Shown piece after piece: positions 1 through 7,359 of a DNA stretch of 24,426 nucleotides. Under the pieces are notes generated by a model, which was not told where the DNA came from, made no database searches, and was given only the letters and a program-made list of their open reading frames with translations. Numbering within the stretch: the stretch's first letter is position 1; each line of letters begins with the position of its first letter. The position numbers and the translations under genes are program-made. This stretch comes from CAYRTV01 sp964505785 (GTDB lineage: Bacteria > Acidobacteriota > Aminicenantia > Aminicenantales > Aminicenantaceae), in NCBI GenBank assembly GCA_964505785.1, contig CAZDJZ010000030.1:1-24426 (forward strand). Direction: 5' to 3'.

Positions 1-2001
1 CTCATGGGGAATTTTACACGATTTTTTTGGGTATTTTTGCTTGACAAAACACAGGGGAGAGTTGGCGTCGAGAAACTCTCTTGGGCCGGTCTCCCAGGGA
101 TAGCCGCCGAAATGTTCGGGGACCAGGCGCCAGGCGCGGCCTTCGCCGAAAAAGACCGACAGCTCATAGACACCTCGCTGGGCGACTGCGGCTTTAAAGC
201 GGTGGTCCTGGGATACAAGCCATGCAGTCATGTAGCCGGCGTAACTGCCGCCTGTGACCACCTGCCGGTCCGGGTCAACCCAGTCCAGCTTGGCCGCTTC
301 CGAGGCCGCCGCCAGAATATCAGAAGCCGGTCCTTCGCCCCAGTCCCGGTAATTGGCTTTCTTGAAATCGAATCCATATCCGCCGCTGCCGCGCGGATTG
401 CAGTAGACCACGCCAAAGCCGCGGGAGGCCAGAAGCTGGAACTCATGCCACATGGTGAATTCACCCGGACCCCACATGGAGGAGGGCCCGCCGTGTATTT
501 CCAAGGCCAGCGGATATGTCTTGCCGGATTCACGGCCGGCCGGTTCCATTACCCAGTACTGGACCTTAAAGCCCCGGCCGGTATCAATCCATTTTTCTTC
601 GGGGAAAACGATATTTTTCTTTTTCAGCCATTCCGCATTAAAAGACGTCAGCATCCGCGGATTTTCTCCGGTTAAGCCGGACTGATAAAGCTCAAAGGGA
701 TTCTTCACTTCAGTGAAGGCATAGATCAGCCAGCTGCGGCTGAGATCAAAATCCCTGACCCCGGATTGCCCTTTGACGACCGGTTCCGCATGGCCGCCCT
801 CAGCTGAAATGCGGTAAAGCGGGAAAGCGCCCTGGTCAGGGGTTATGAAATAAACATATTGTCCATCCGGCGACCATCTGAATCCATACACGCTGCGGTC
901 AAAATCGAATGTCAGCGGCTGAGGCGTGCCGCCTTGGGCGGGGATGACCGCCAGCTGGGAAAGCGCATACCCTTGTTCCTGCTGGTCCCGGGCGGAAAAA
1001 AGGATAGTGCTTCCGTCAGGAGAAAACATGGGCGAAGAGACCCGGTAACCTTCCCAGTCCAGGAATAATTGCGGGCTGGAGCCGTCCGCATTCAGGATCC
1101 ACAAGTCGCTGTCTTCTACGCGGTCGGGATGGTCATTGAAAGCAACGGTTGTACAGAGGATTTTTGTCCCGTCCGGAGACCAGTCAAAGCCGGTGAAGTT
1201 TTGAAATCCGCGGGTGATCTGTTCCGCTCCCGCTTCCGGTTCCGCTGGAACAACAAATAAATGCGAATAGGATAAGTGCGTCTGCAGGCTGTGTTCTCCC
1301 TGCAGGTTCTGGCGGGTGAACACCCTGGGGTTGTTATCAGAGGCATTCTTGGCCAGCCAGGCCCGGATTTCATCAATATTTCCGTCGGGATCCGGTTTTT
1401 TCTCTGATTCTTCTTTGTTGGCTATCTGCTCTTGACCATCGGTATCTTTTTGAGCTTTCCAATTGGGAACATCTCCCCTCTCCCTTCCCGGCCGTTCATA
1501 CGGCCAGCCGGGTCTCCCTTCCACATCCCATTCCGGAATCCAGGAGGAGAATAGAATCTTTTCGCCGTCCGGCGCCCATTGGAAAGAAGAGACGCCATTC
1601 TCTGCTTCAGTCACACGGAAAGCTTCCCCGCCCGCCATGGGAAGAATCCAAATCTGAGGTTTATCTTCAAACTGACGAATAAATGCAATGCGGCTTCCGT
1701 CGGGCGACCAGTCTGGAGAACTGTCGTTTTGTTCTCCAAACGTAAGCTGAATACGCTCATCTTCATTTTCAAAATCAATCATCCATAAATGCCGAAAATA
1801 CCGGTATTCGCCGTCCTTGTCTTTACCCATAGAGGATAGAACAAAAACAGCCCGGCTGCTGTCCGGCGATATATCGATTCCAGTCATAGTCTTCAATTTC
1901 AATAAGTCGGTGGTTTGAATGGATTCCGTTCCATTTTGGGCGTATCCTGGTATTAAAATTATTAGAGATAATAAAAAGATAAACGCAGTGACTTTTTTCA
2001 A
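1..2001 (-). CDS. S9 family serine peptidase (prolyl oligopeptidase / acylaminoacyl-peptidase type), C-terminus cut by window edge
   Basis: Secreted peptidase expected to remove dipeptides or cleave short peptides. A TTG start at 1999-2001 is chosen because AGGAGG lies just upstream and a signal peptide (about residues 1-21, ending PGYAQ) follows. Residues about 40-400 form a beta-propeller with repeated PD40 motifs such as SPDGSRIAF, APDGEKILF, SPDGTKIL, SPDGSTILF and SPDGQYVYF. The alpha/beta-hydrolase domain follows, with the HGGPSSMWG oxyanion region and the nucleophile elbow GGSYAGY (Ser586, codon 244-246). 667 residues are visible; the catalytic Asp and His should lie beyond position 1. 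The last 15 or so residues, after NSPLCFVK, do not look like the usual family sequence, so a frameshift or poor sequence at the edge is possible. The family call is firm; the exact specificity is not visible. Confidence 0.9.
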   Translation of the reverse strand, partial: MKKVTAFIFLLSLIILIPGYAQNGTESIQTTDLLKLKTMTGIDISPDSSRAVFVLSSMGKDKDGEYRYFRHLWMIDFENEDERIQLTFGEQNDSSPDWSPDGSRIAFIRQFEDKPQIWILPMAGGEAFRVTEAENGVSSFQWAPDGEKILFSSWIPEWDVEGRPGWPYERPGRERGDVPNWKAQKDTDGQEQIANKEESEKKPDPDGNIDEIRAWLAKNASDNNPRVFTRQNLQGEHSLQTHLSYSHLFVVPAEPEAGAEQITRGFQNFTGFDWSPDGTKILCTTVAFNDHPDRVEDSDLWILNADGSSPQLFLDWEGYRVSSPMFSPDGSTILFSARDQQEQGYALSQLAVIPAQGGTPQPLTFDFDRSVYGFRWSPDGQYVYFITPDQGAFPLYRISAEGGHAEPVVKGQSGVRDFDLSRSWLIYAFTEVKNPFELYQSGLTGENPRMLTSFNAEWLKKKNIVFPEEKWIDTGRGFKVQYWVMEPAGRESGKTYPLALEIHGGPSSMWGPGEFTMWHEFQLLASRGFGVVYCNPRGSGGYGFDFKKANYRDWGEGPASDILAAASEAAKLDWVDPDRQVVTGGSYAGYMTAWLVSQDHRFKAAVAQRGVYELSVFFGEGRAWRLVPEHFGGYPWETGPREFLDANSPLCFVKQKYPKKSCKIPHE

Positions 2002-2060
2002 TTTTGCCTCCTTTTTATTGTCCGGCCGGCCTCAGCCGGCTTCCGCCGCTCTCCCCCGCT

Positions 2061-2175
2061 GTTACCATGAGCAACGCGAAGGATTTTAGACTGCTTAGCA
2101 TAATGAATCGATACCGCCTCACATGACGATGCAATCTAAGATTCCCTTCGCTCCGCTCCGGGAATGACATATAGG
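2061..2175 (-). repeat. REP-like dispersed repeat, copy A (doublet)
   Basis: The right arm (2136-2168) reads CTAAGATTCCC, an arm-linker, then GGGAATGAC, giving an ATTCCC...GGGAAT hairpin. The left arm (about 2062-2094) carries the related sequence ATGAGCAACGCGAAGGATTTT. The reverse complement of 2090-2160 aligns closely with 22311-22366 (shared GGAATCTTAGA, CGGTA.CGATTCAT), so this is the same element as copy C in the opposite orientation. Confidence 0.8.
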
Positions 2176-2256
2176 TTACTTTTTTTTGTGGCGGGAGTGA
2201 TTCGTTGATTTGGTCCCGTGAATAGTTCAGCTTTTTCATTGCTTATTTATTTTATT

Positions 2257-2268
2257 ATGTCCGGACAT
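2257..2268. promoter_or_regulatory. perfect 12-bp palindrome
   Basis: ATGTCCGGACAT is perfectly self-complementary and lies in AT-rich sequence between two divergent genes. It could be an operator or chance. No regulator gene is adjacent. Confidence 0.3.
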
Positions 2269-2359
2269 TTATTAAAACTCCATTTTGGGGGCAAAACGAG
2301 CCGCGAAGACCCATTTGAAAATAAAAACTCTATTCAATGTATTTCAAATCAATAATATA

Positions 2360-2389
2360 TTGTGGCTAGACCGCAAATTTAGTGATAAT
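2360..2389 (+). promoter_or_regulatory. possible sigma-70 promoter of the PAS gene
   Basis: TTGTGG at 2360-2365 and GATAAT at 2384-2389 are separated by 18 bases, 27 bases before the start codon at 2417. The -35 is imperfect, so this is tentative. Confidence 0.35.
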
Positions 2390-2416
2390 ATAAAAAGAGA
2401 GAAGAAGGAGGCACCT

Positions 2417-2833
2417 ATGACAGAAAACAAATCCGTTCAGCTATCACAAGGAAAACTCACCGGAGAGCAAATAGACCTGCTGTTAAAAAATTTACCTGTT
2501 GATATCACTTTCGTTGATGAGAACGATACAGTCCGTTATTATTCCGATACAAAAGACAGGATTTTCGCCCGGAGCCCCGGTATCATAAGCCGCACAGTCC
2601 AGAAATGTCACCCGGCAAAAAGTATCGGCGTGGTCAATGAAATAGTTAAAAGCTTTAAAGAAAAGACAAAAGATAAAGCCGAATTCTGGATTCAGATGGA
2701 CGGCAAATTCATTCATATCCGCTATTTTCCTCTCTATGATGAGCAGGGGACCTATAAAGGTGTGATTGAAGTCTCGCAGGAAGTCTCCGGCATCAGAAAA
2801 TTAGAAGGTGAAAAAAGACTGCTTGACTGGTAG
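2417..2833 (+). CDS. stand-alone PAS domain protein (PAS_10, DUF438 C-terminal type)
   Basis: Small cytoplasmic protein of 138 residues that is almost entirely one PAS domain. The ATG at 2417 follows an AAGGAGG box; an upstream in-frame start at 2285 has no such site. The sequence LPVDITFVDENDTVRYYS, the segment RSPGIISR.VQ.CHP, EFWIQM.GKFIHIRYFPL and the C-terminal EVSQEVSGIRKLEGE..LLDW match the PAS domain that ends DUF438/hemerythrin-type sensor proteins. The DUF438 and hemerythrin parts are missing here, as are any output domain and membrane segment. It would therefore have to signal through a partner; the diguanylate cyclase 264 bases downstream is an obvious candidate, by position only. 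The conserved His in the CHP motif could bind a ligand or cofactor, which is inference. Confidence 0.85.
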   Translation: MTENKSVQLSQGKLTGEQIDLLLKNLPVDITFVDENDTVRYYSDTKDRIFARSPGIISRTVQKCHPAKSIGVVNEIVKSFKEKTKDKAEFWIQMDGKFIHIRYFPLYDEQGTYKGVIEVSQEVSGIRKLEGEKRLLDW

Positions 2834-3097
2834 AGACCAAACCTGCATCCATGTCTGTTAAGGAGGACTTTTTTCTTGATCAAATCCAAAATGAGGGGTA
2901 CATGGAAATTACCGAGTATTTAAACTCTAAAAAACGTTAAAATTCCATTTTGGCCTTAAAATGAGATTCTAAGCCCTATTTTTAGGATGTTTTTATTCCT
3001 ATTTTCTTTCATGTCAACGGTTTAGTGCGGCCAGGCGGCGGGTTGGACTTTATTTTCCGATAGGTTTTGTATATAATGCAGAGTGCGGCAATGAACA

Positions 3098-4879
3098 ATG
3101 AGTGTCAAAAAAAGAAGCCTGGATGAGGAGAAATACCGGTCGCTGTTCAATAAATCCATGGATTGGATATATATCCATGATTTTAAGGGAAATTTTCTAG
3201 ACGCCAATCCAGCTGCACTTAATGGATTAGGTTATACAAAAGAAGAAATCTCATCTATACGTTTCACTTCCCTGATTGATAAAAAACAGATTCTCAAGGC
3301 ATTCCGGACATTGCTGGAACTCAAGAAAACCGGAACTCAGGGCAGTATAACGGAATTTAAAATCAAACGGAAAGACGGCGGTTTCGCTTGGGTGGAAACT
3401 AAAGCCGCCGTTATTTATAAAGATGGAAAGCCTTATGCCGCACAGGGAATTGCACGGGATATTACCCATCGGAAAGAAATAGAATCCAAACTGCGGGATA
3501 TTGAGGAAAAATATAAAGCTTTATTCGAGAGATCACTTGACTGGATATTCATTCATGACTGGGACAACAATATGATTGACGCCAATGAGCCGGCTTTGGA
3601 TGCCCTGGGATATACCCGGGAAGAAATGAAATCCAGCAAACTGGATGATATTTTAAGAAAAGATCAAAGAACAAAAGCCGAGAATATCAAGCAGCAGCTC
3701 AAAATATCCGGGCGTCAAGAAAAACCGGTGGAATTCATTATCCGAAAAAAAAATGGAGATGAATTATACGTAGAGGTAATTGCAACTCTGCTTTGCCGGG
3801 AAGGAAAACCATTTGCCATTCAAGGCATGGCCCGTAATATCACGCAGCAAAAGCACGCGGAACAGATTTTGAAAGCGAGTGAACAAAAGCACCGGACGAT
3901 TTTCGAGTCGTCTCCCACCGCCATTTGGTATGAAGATGCAGCGGAAGTGAAAAAAATGCTGACCGGGCTGCAAAATCAGGGAATCAAGGACATCAGGGCC
4001 TATCTCGACCAGCATCCGGAATTCGTTAAAGAAGCCGCCGGAAAGCTGAAAATTTTGGATGTCAATCCGGCGGCGATCAAACTATGGGATATAAAAGACA
4101 AAAAATCACTTCTTTTTCTGGATAAAAAATTCACCGAATCCGAATTCGCCACGTTTAAAAATCAAATGACGGCCCTTGCAGAGGGCAAATCTTTCTTTGA
4201 AGAAGAAACATCAGGAAAAACCTTATCAGGAAAAACTGTTCATTACATCATTCGCACCGCCATACCAGGGGGGACACAGTACGAAAATGTTTTAGTGACT
4301 GAAACCGATATCACCCGGCGCAAACAAATGGAAACAGCGTTGGAAGAAGCAAATAAAAAACTTCAGGTGCAGGCTAGAACGGACAGCTTAACCGGGCTTT
4401 TAAATCATGGTTCTTTCATGCAGAGACTTAGGGAAGAATTAAGCCGGGAAGTTCGTGAACACAATCCGGTATCTTTGATTATGGCTGATATTGACTTTTT
4501 CAAACAGGTCAATGATAAATACGGGCATCCTGCCGGTGATAAAATACTTTCCGACACCGCCCGGGCCATTCAATCCGCCTGCCGGAATTATGATATTGTC
4601 GGCCGTTATGGCGGAGAAGAATTCGCCGCCGTTCTTCCGAACACCACCTCTAAGAAAGCAGCTGCAATCGCGGAAAGGATAAGAAAAACTGTTGCCGAAA
4701 AATCCCATTCCTGGGACGGAGACGACATCCGAATCTCAATCAGCCTGGGAGCCGCATCCTCAGTTGCCGTTTCCGGCATGAAGATGGAATCCCTGCTGGA
4801 GAAAGCAGATCAGGCTCTCTTGGAAGCCAAAAAGAAAGGGCGCAATCAAGTGGTGGTTTGGTCCGGGAACGCTGCATAA
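3098..4879 (+). CDS. PAS-PAS-PAS-GGDEF diguanylate cyclase
   Basis: Predicted soluble sensor that makes cyclic di-GMP from two GTP. There are three PAS domains, about residues 9-127, 133-254 and 262-412. The first two are close relatives (both contain DWI.IHD and DANE/P.AL..LGYT.EE), suggesting internal duplication; the third is diverged and carries an insertion. A short coiled linker around 413-427 (METALEEANKKLQVQ) leads to the GGDEF domain. The active site is GGEEF at 505-509 and an RxxD inhibitory site (RNYD, 496-499) sits nine residues before it, so the enzyme should be active and feedback-inhibited by product. No transmembrane segment is seen, so the signal is cytoplasmic. The ATG at 3098 is the first in frame after a stop; its ribosome site is weak. 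A TATAAT at 3072-3077 could serve as a -10. Confidence 0.93.
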   Translation: MSVKKRSLDEEKYRSLFNKSMDWIYIHDFKGNFLDANPAALNGLGYTKEEISSIRFTSLIDKKQILKAFRTLLELKKTGTQGSITEFKIKRKDGGFAWVETKAAVIYKDGKPYAAQGIARDITHRKEIESKLRDIEEKYKALFERSLDWIFIHDWDNNMIDANEPALDALGYTREEMKSSKLDDILRKDQRTKAENIKQQLKISGRQEKPVEFIIRKKNGDELYVEVIATLLCREGKPFAIQGMARNITQQKHAEQILKASEQKHRTIFESSPTAIWYEDAAEVKKMLTGLQNQGIKDIRAYLDQHPEFVKEAAGKLKILDVNPAAIKLWDIKDKKSLLFLDKKFTESEFATFKNQMTALAEGKSFFEEETSGKTLSGKTVHYIIRTAIPGGTQYENVLVTETDITRRKQMETALEEANKKLQVQARTDSLTGLLNHGSFMQRLREELSREVREHNPVSLIMADIDFFKQVNDKYGHPAGDKILSDTARAIQSACRNYDIVGRYGGEEFAAVLPNTTSKKAAAIAERIRKTVAEKSHSWDGDDIRISISLGAASSVAVSGMKMESLLEKADQALLEAKKKGRNQVVVWSGNAA

Positions 4880-4956
4880 TCACCCTGGATTATTCGCGAA
4901 CCAACCAGCATGACATCCTGAGGCCTGCAGAATCTTTCCCGATTGGAACGTTAAAG

Positions 4957-4985
4957 TTTACAAAACCGGTTTCTCTTTTTATAAT
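4957..4985 (+). promoter_or_regulatory. near-consensus sigma-70 promoter of the DUF5916 gene
   Basis: TTTACA at 4957-4962, a 17-base spacer and a perfect TATAAT at 4980-4985. Transcription would start near 4992, about 39 bases before the GTG start at 5031. This is the best-looking promoter in the window. Confidence 0.8.
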
Positions 4986-5030
4986 AGCGGTCTTAAATTC
5001 AGGCTTTTTCAAGCCGGGAAAGGAAACATT

Positions 5031-7244
5031 GTGACATCTAATCGAATTTTGACCGCATTTATCCTCCTGCTTATGCTTCTCTCTATTCTGACAGGATTTG
5101 CCTCAGCCGAACAGAGAAAAGAAAAATGCTTAACTTCGGAAGACTATGTTCTCAACGCCGTAAAAATTTCTACTGTTCCGGTTATAGACGGCTATCTTGA
5201 GCCTGAAATCTGGGAAACGGTTCATCCCGCAACAAATTTCATTCAGCGGCAGCCGGATGAAGGACAGCCGGCGACCGAAAAAACCGAAGTCCGGGTTATA
5301 TATGATGAAAAGAACATTTATGTCGGAGCCATGTGCTACGATTCCGAACCGGATAAGATCATTGCTAATGAAAAGCGTCGTGACAGCGATAAAATGACGC
5401 AAAATGACCATTTTGAAGTCATGCTGGATACATTTCACGACCAGCGGAACGGATATCTTTTTATCATCAATCCTCTGGGCGCTAAATTAGATTTTCAAAT
5501 CCGCAAGGAAGGCAAAATAGAAGGCCGGTTCCGCACCAACAATCCCAATTTGAACCGGGATTGGAATGCGGTATGGGAAGTTGAAACCGCAATTTTGGAC
5601 AACGGCTGGTCGGCGGAAATCAAGATCCCGCTGTACAATCTCCGGTATAACGGTAATGATGACGGGGTCTGGGGCGTCAACTTTCTGCGCAATATACGAC
5701 GTAAGAATGAAGCATCAACCTGGGTGCCGCTGCCGCGGAATTTCAAACTAACCAAAGTGTCAATGGCGGGAGAGCTGCGCGGACTGGGGAAACTCTCCAA
5801 AGGCCTCAGTCTTCAAGTCAAACCCTATGCACTCGCCAATCATCTCTCTCGGCAGAACGCTGAAGGCAGCCTTTCGCACGATACTAACCTGGATGCAGGC
5901 ATCGATCTCAAATACGGACTCACATCAAGTCTGACCGTCGAATTAACCGGAAATACGGATTTTTCTCAAGTTGAAGCCGACGACCAGCAGATTAATTTAA
6001 CGCGCTTTGATCTTTATTTTCCAGAAAAACGGGAATTTTTCCTGGAAAACGCCGCCCTTTTCAGTGTCGGCAGCCCGGAAGATGCCATGCTGTTTTTCAG
6101 CCGCCGCATTGGAATTTCCGATGCCGGCGAAGTCATTCCTCTGATCGGAGGGGCCAAAATCGCAGGGAAACTGGGAAAATTCAACGTAGGGATGCTCAAC
6201 CTGCAGGCTCAGTCCAAAGGAAATATTCCTTCCAATAACTTCTCCGTTGTCCGGGTCAGCCGGGATGTGCTGAAAAAATCAGCCGTCGGGGTATTGCTGA
6301 CCAACCGGCAGTCCACTATCACCGGTGATCATAACCGGGCGTTCGCGCTGGACGGGGATTTTTTGTTTGGAGATAACCTGTCCATCAGCAGCTATTATGC
6401 CCAGACCTTCACTCCTTACCTGGGAGGAAATAACGCAGCCGGTAAGCTCAGCGCCAAATGGGTCAGTGATTTCTGGGAAATCAGGGGCCACTATCTCGAT
6501 ATTCAAGGAAACTTCAACGCTGAGATGGGATTCGTAAAGCGAACAGATATCAGAGCCGGCGAATTTTATTTAGGCTATACTCCAGAACCGGAAATTCCCA
6601 TGGTGAGACAGCTGAATCCGCATATCATGGTCTCTTATACCGCAGACCATGCGGGACGGCGTTTAGAAAGGCAATTTCACGCTGATCTGGTCGTTAATTA
6701 TATCGCCGGCGGCCGGACCGGACTGCAGTGGAATGATAACTTCGATTTTGTGGATATCCCGTTCGCCATTCAAGAAGATATCACCATCCCGGCCGGCCCT
6801 TACTCCATCCGCTATTGGGAGCTGAATCACAGCACAGATGAAAGCAGGAAAGTTTACGGTGAGGCCAAGCTGCGGAATGGAACATTTTACGGGGGAGAAA
6901 GCCTAATTGTAAACGGAAAACTAGGCCTTCGTCCTGTCCCTAATTTCTGGCTGGAATGCAACCTGGTCTACAATGACATCGATCTTCCTCAAGGTGATTT
7001 CATCAACCATCTGCTGCAGGGCCGCATGATCTACAGTTACTCCAAGAAACTGTCACTCATGGGGCTGGTGCAGTGGAACAGCGATACAGATGAAGTCAAT
7101 TCCAATTTCAGGCTGCATTATATTTACCGTCCGGGAAGCGATATCTATCTCGTCTATAATGAACGCCGGATGGTTGAAGGCGTTCCCATCGGCATTCAAG
7201 ACCGGACCATCGCTTTGAAATTCAACTGCCTGTTTAATTTTTGA
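5031..7244 (+). CDS. secreted CBM9-like / DUF5916 family outer-membrane protein
   Basis: The GTG start at 5031 has AGGAAA upstream and opens a clear signal peptide (residues 1-26, ending GFASA). Residues about 40-240 look like a carbohydrate-binding family 9-type beta-sandwich, with IDGYLEPEIWE, the segment TEVRVIYDEKNIYVG, and AEIKIPL. The rest (about 250-737) resembles the DUF5916 C-terminal region: LELTG-type alternating strands, PEKREFFLENAALF, and a C-terminal run ending in phenylalanine (LKFNCLFNF), as expected for an outer-membrane beta-barrel. Length (737) is typical of the family. Function is unproven; proposed roles are surface binding or export of glycans or peptides. It is monocistronic, with its own strong promoter, and converges on the acyl-CoA synthetase gene. 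Confidence 0.85.
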   Translation: MTSNRILTAFILLLMLLSILTGFASAEQRKEKCLTSEDYVLNAVKISTVPVIDGYLEPEIWETVHPATNFIQRQPDEGQPATEKTEVRVIYDEKNIYVGAMCYDSEPDKIIANEKRRDSDKMTQNDHFEVMLDTFHDQRNGYLFIINPLGAKLDFQIRKEGKIEGRFRTNNPNLNRDWNAVWEVETAILDNGWSAEIKIPLYNLRYNGNDDGVWGVNFLRNIRRKNEASTWVPLPRNFKLTKVSMAGELRGLGKLSKGLSLQVKPYALANHLSRQNAEGSLSHDTNLDAGIDLKYGLTSSLTVELTGNTDFSQVEADDQQINLTRFDLYFPEKREFFLENAALFSVGSPEDAMLFFSRRIGISDAGEVIPLIGGAKIAGKLGKFNVGMLNLQAQSKGNIPSNNFSVVRVSRDVLKKSAVGVLLTNRQSTITGDHNRAFALDGDFLFGDNLSISSYYAQTFTPYLGGNNAAGKLSAKWVSDFWEIRGHYLDIQGNFNAEMGFVKRTDIRAGEFYLGYTPEPEIPMVRQLNPHIMVSYTADHAGRRLERQFHADLVVNYIAGGRTGLQWNDNFDFVDIPFAIQEDITIPAGPYSIRYWELNHSTDESRKVYGEAKLRNGTFYGGESLIVNGKLGLRPVPNFWLECNLVYNDIDLPQGDFINHLLQGRMIYSYSKKLSLMGLVQWNSDTDEVNSNFRLHYIYRPGSDIYLVYNERRMVEGVPIGIQDRTIALKFNCLFNF

Positions 7245-7258
7245 GCGTACGGTGCACC

Positions 7259-7299
7259 CTGAGATTCTCGTCGCTTTACTCCGGGCATGACATGTTATG
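7259..7299 (+). repeat. REP-like dispersed repeat, half-copy E
   Basis: CTGAGATTCTCGTCGCTT followed by ACTCCGGGCATGACAT aligns with the right arm of copy A (CTAAGATTCCC...CTCCGGGAATGACAT). It lies in the 115-base gap between two convergent genes, 14 bases after the DUF5916 stop, where it could fold and limit read-through. Confidence 0.65.
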
Positions 7300-7359
7300 T
7301 TTCCTAGACCTAAGGACGGCAGCAACAAACGTGTGGTTCTGTAATGCTTTGCCGGGTTT

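Larger units (their letters stand above)
2002..2416. other. intergenic region with a REP-like repeat and a 12-bp palindrome
   Basis: 415 bases between the divergent S9 peptidase and PAS genes. It holds a dispersed REP-like repeat (2061-2175), an 18-base motif shared with the tusA leader (2215-2232), a perfect palindrome ATGTCCGGACAT (2257-2268) and a possible promoter for the PAS gene (2360-2389). I see no convincing gene in it. Confidence 0.7.

Noticed and set aside
4..675. 223-residue plus-strand open frame
   Set aside because: It is antisense to the S9 peptidase, which has clear family motifs in the other strand.
2015..2239. 74-residue minus-strand frame before the S9 peptidase
   Set aside because: Most of it translates REP-like repeat A, and there is no ribosome site.
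2285..2416. N-terminal extension of the PAS gene
   Set aside because: No ribosome site at 2285, and the AAGGAGG before 2417 decides the start; the extension lies over presumed promoter sequence.
2851..2940. 29-residue frame between the PAS and GGDEF genes
   Set aside because: The start has no ribosome site; the AAGGAGG in it lies too far from the next ATG. No similarity recognised.
3043..3077. TTGGAC/TATAAT as a full promoter for the GGDEF gene
   Set aside because: The spacer is 23 bases, too long for sigma-70; only the -10 looks good.
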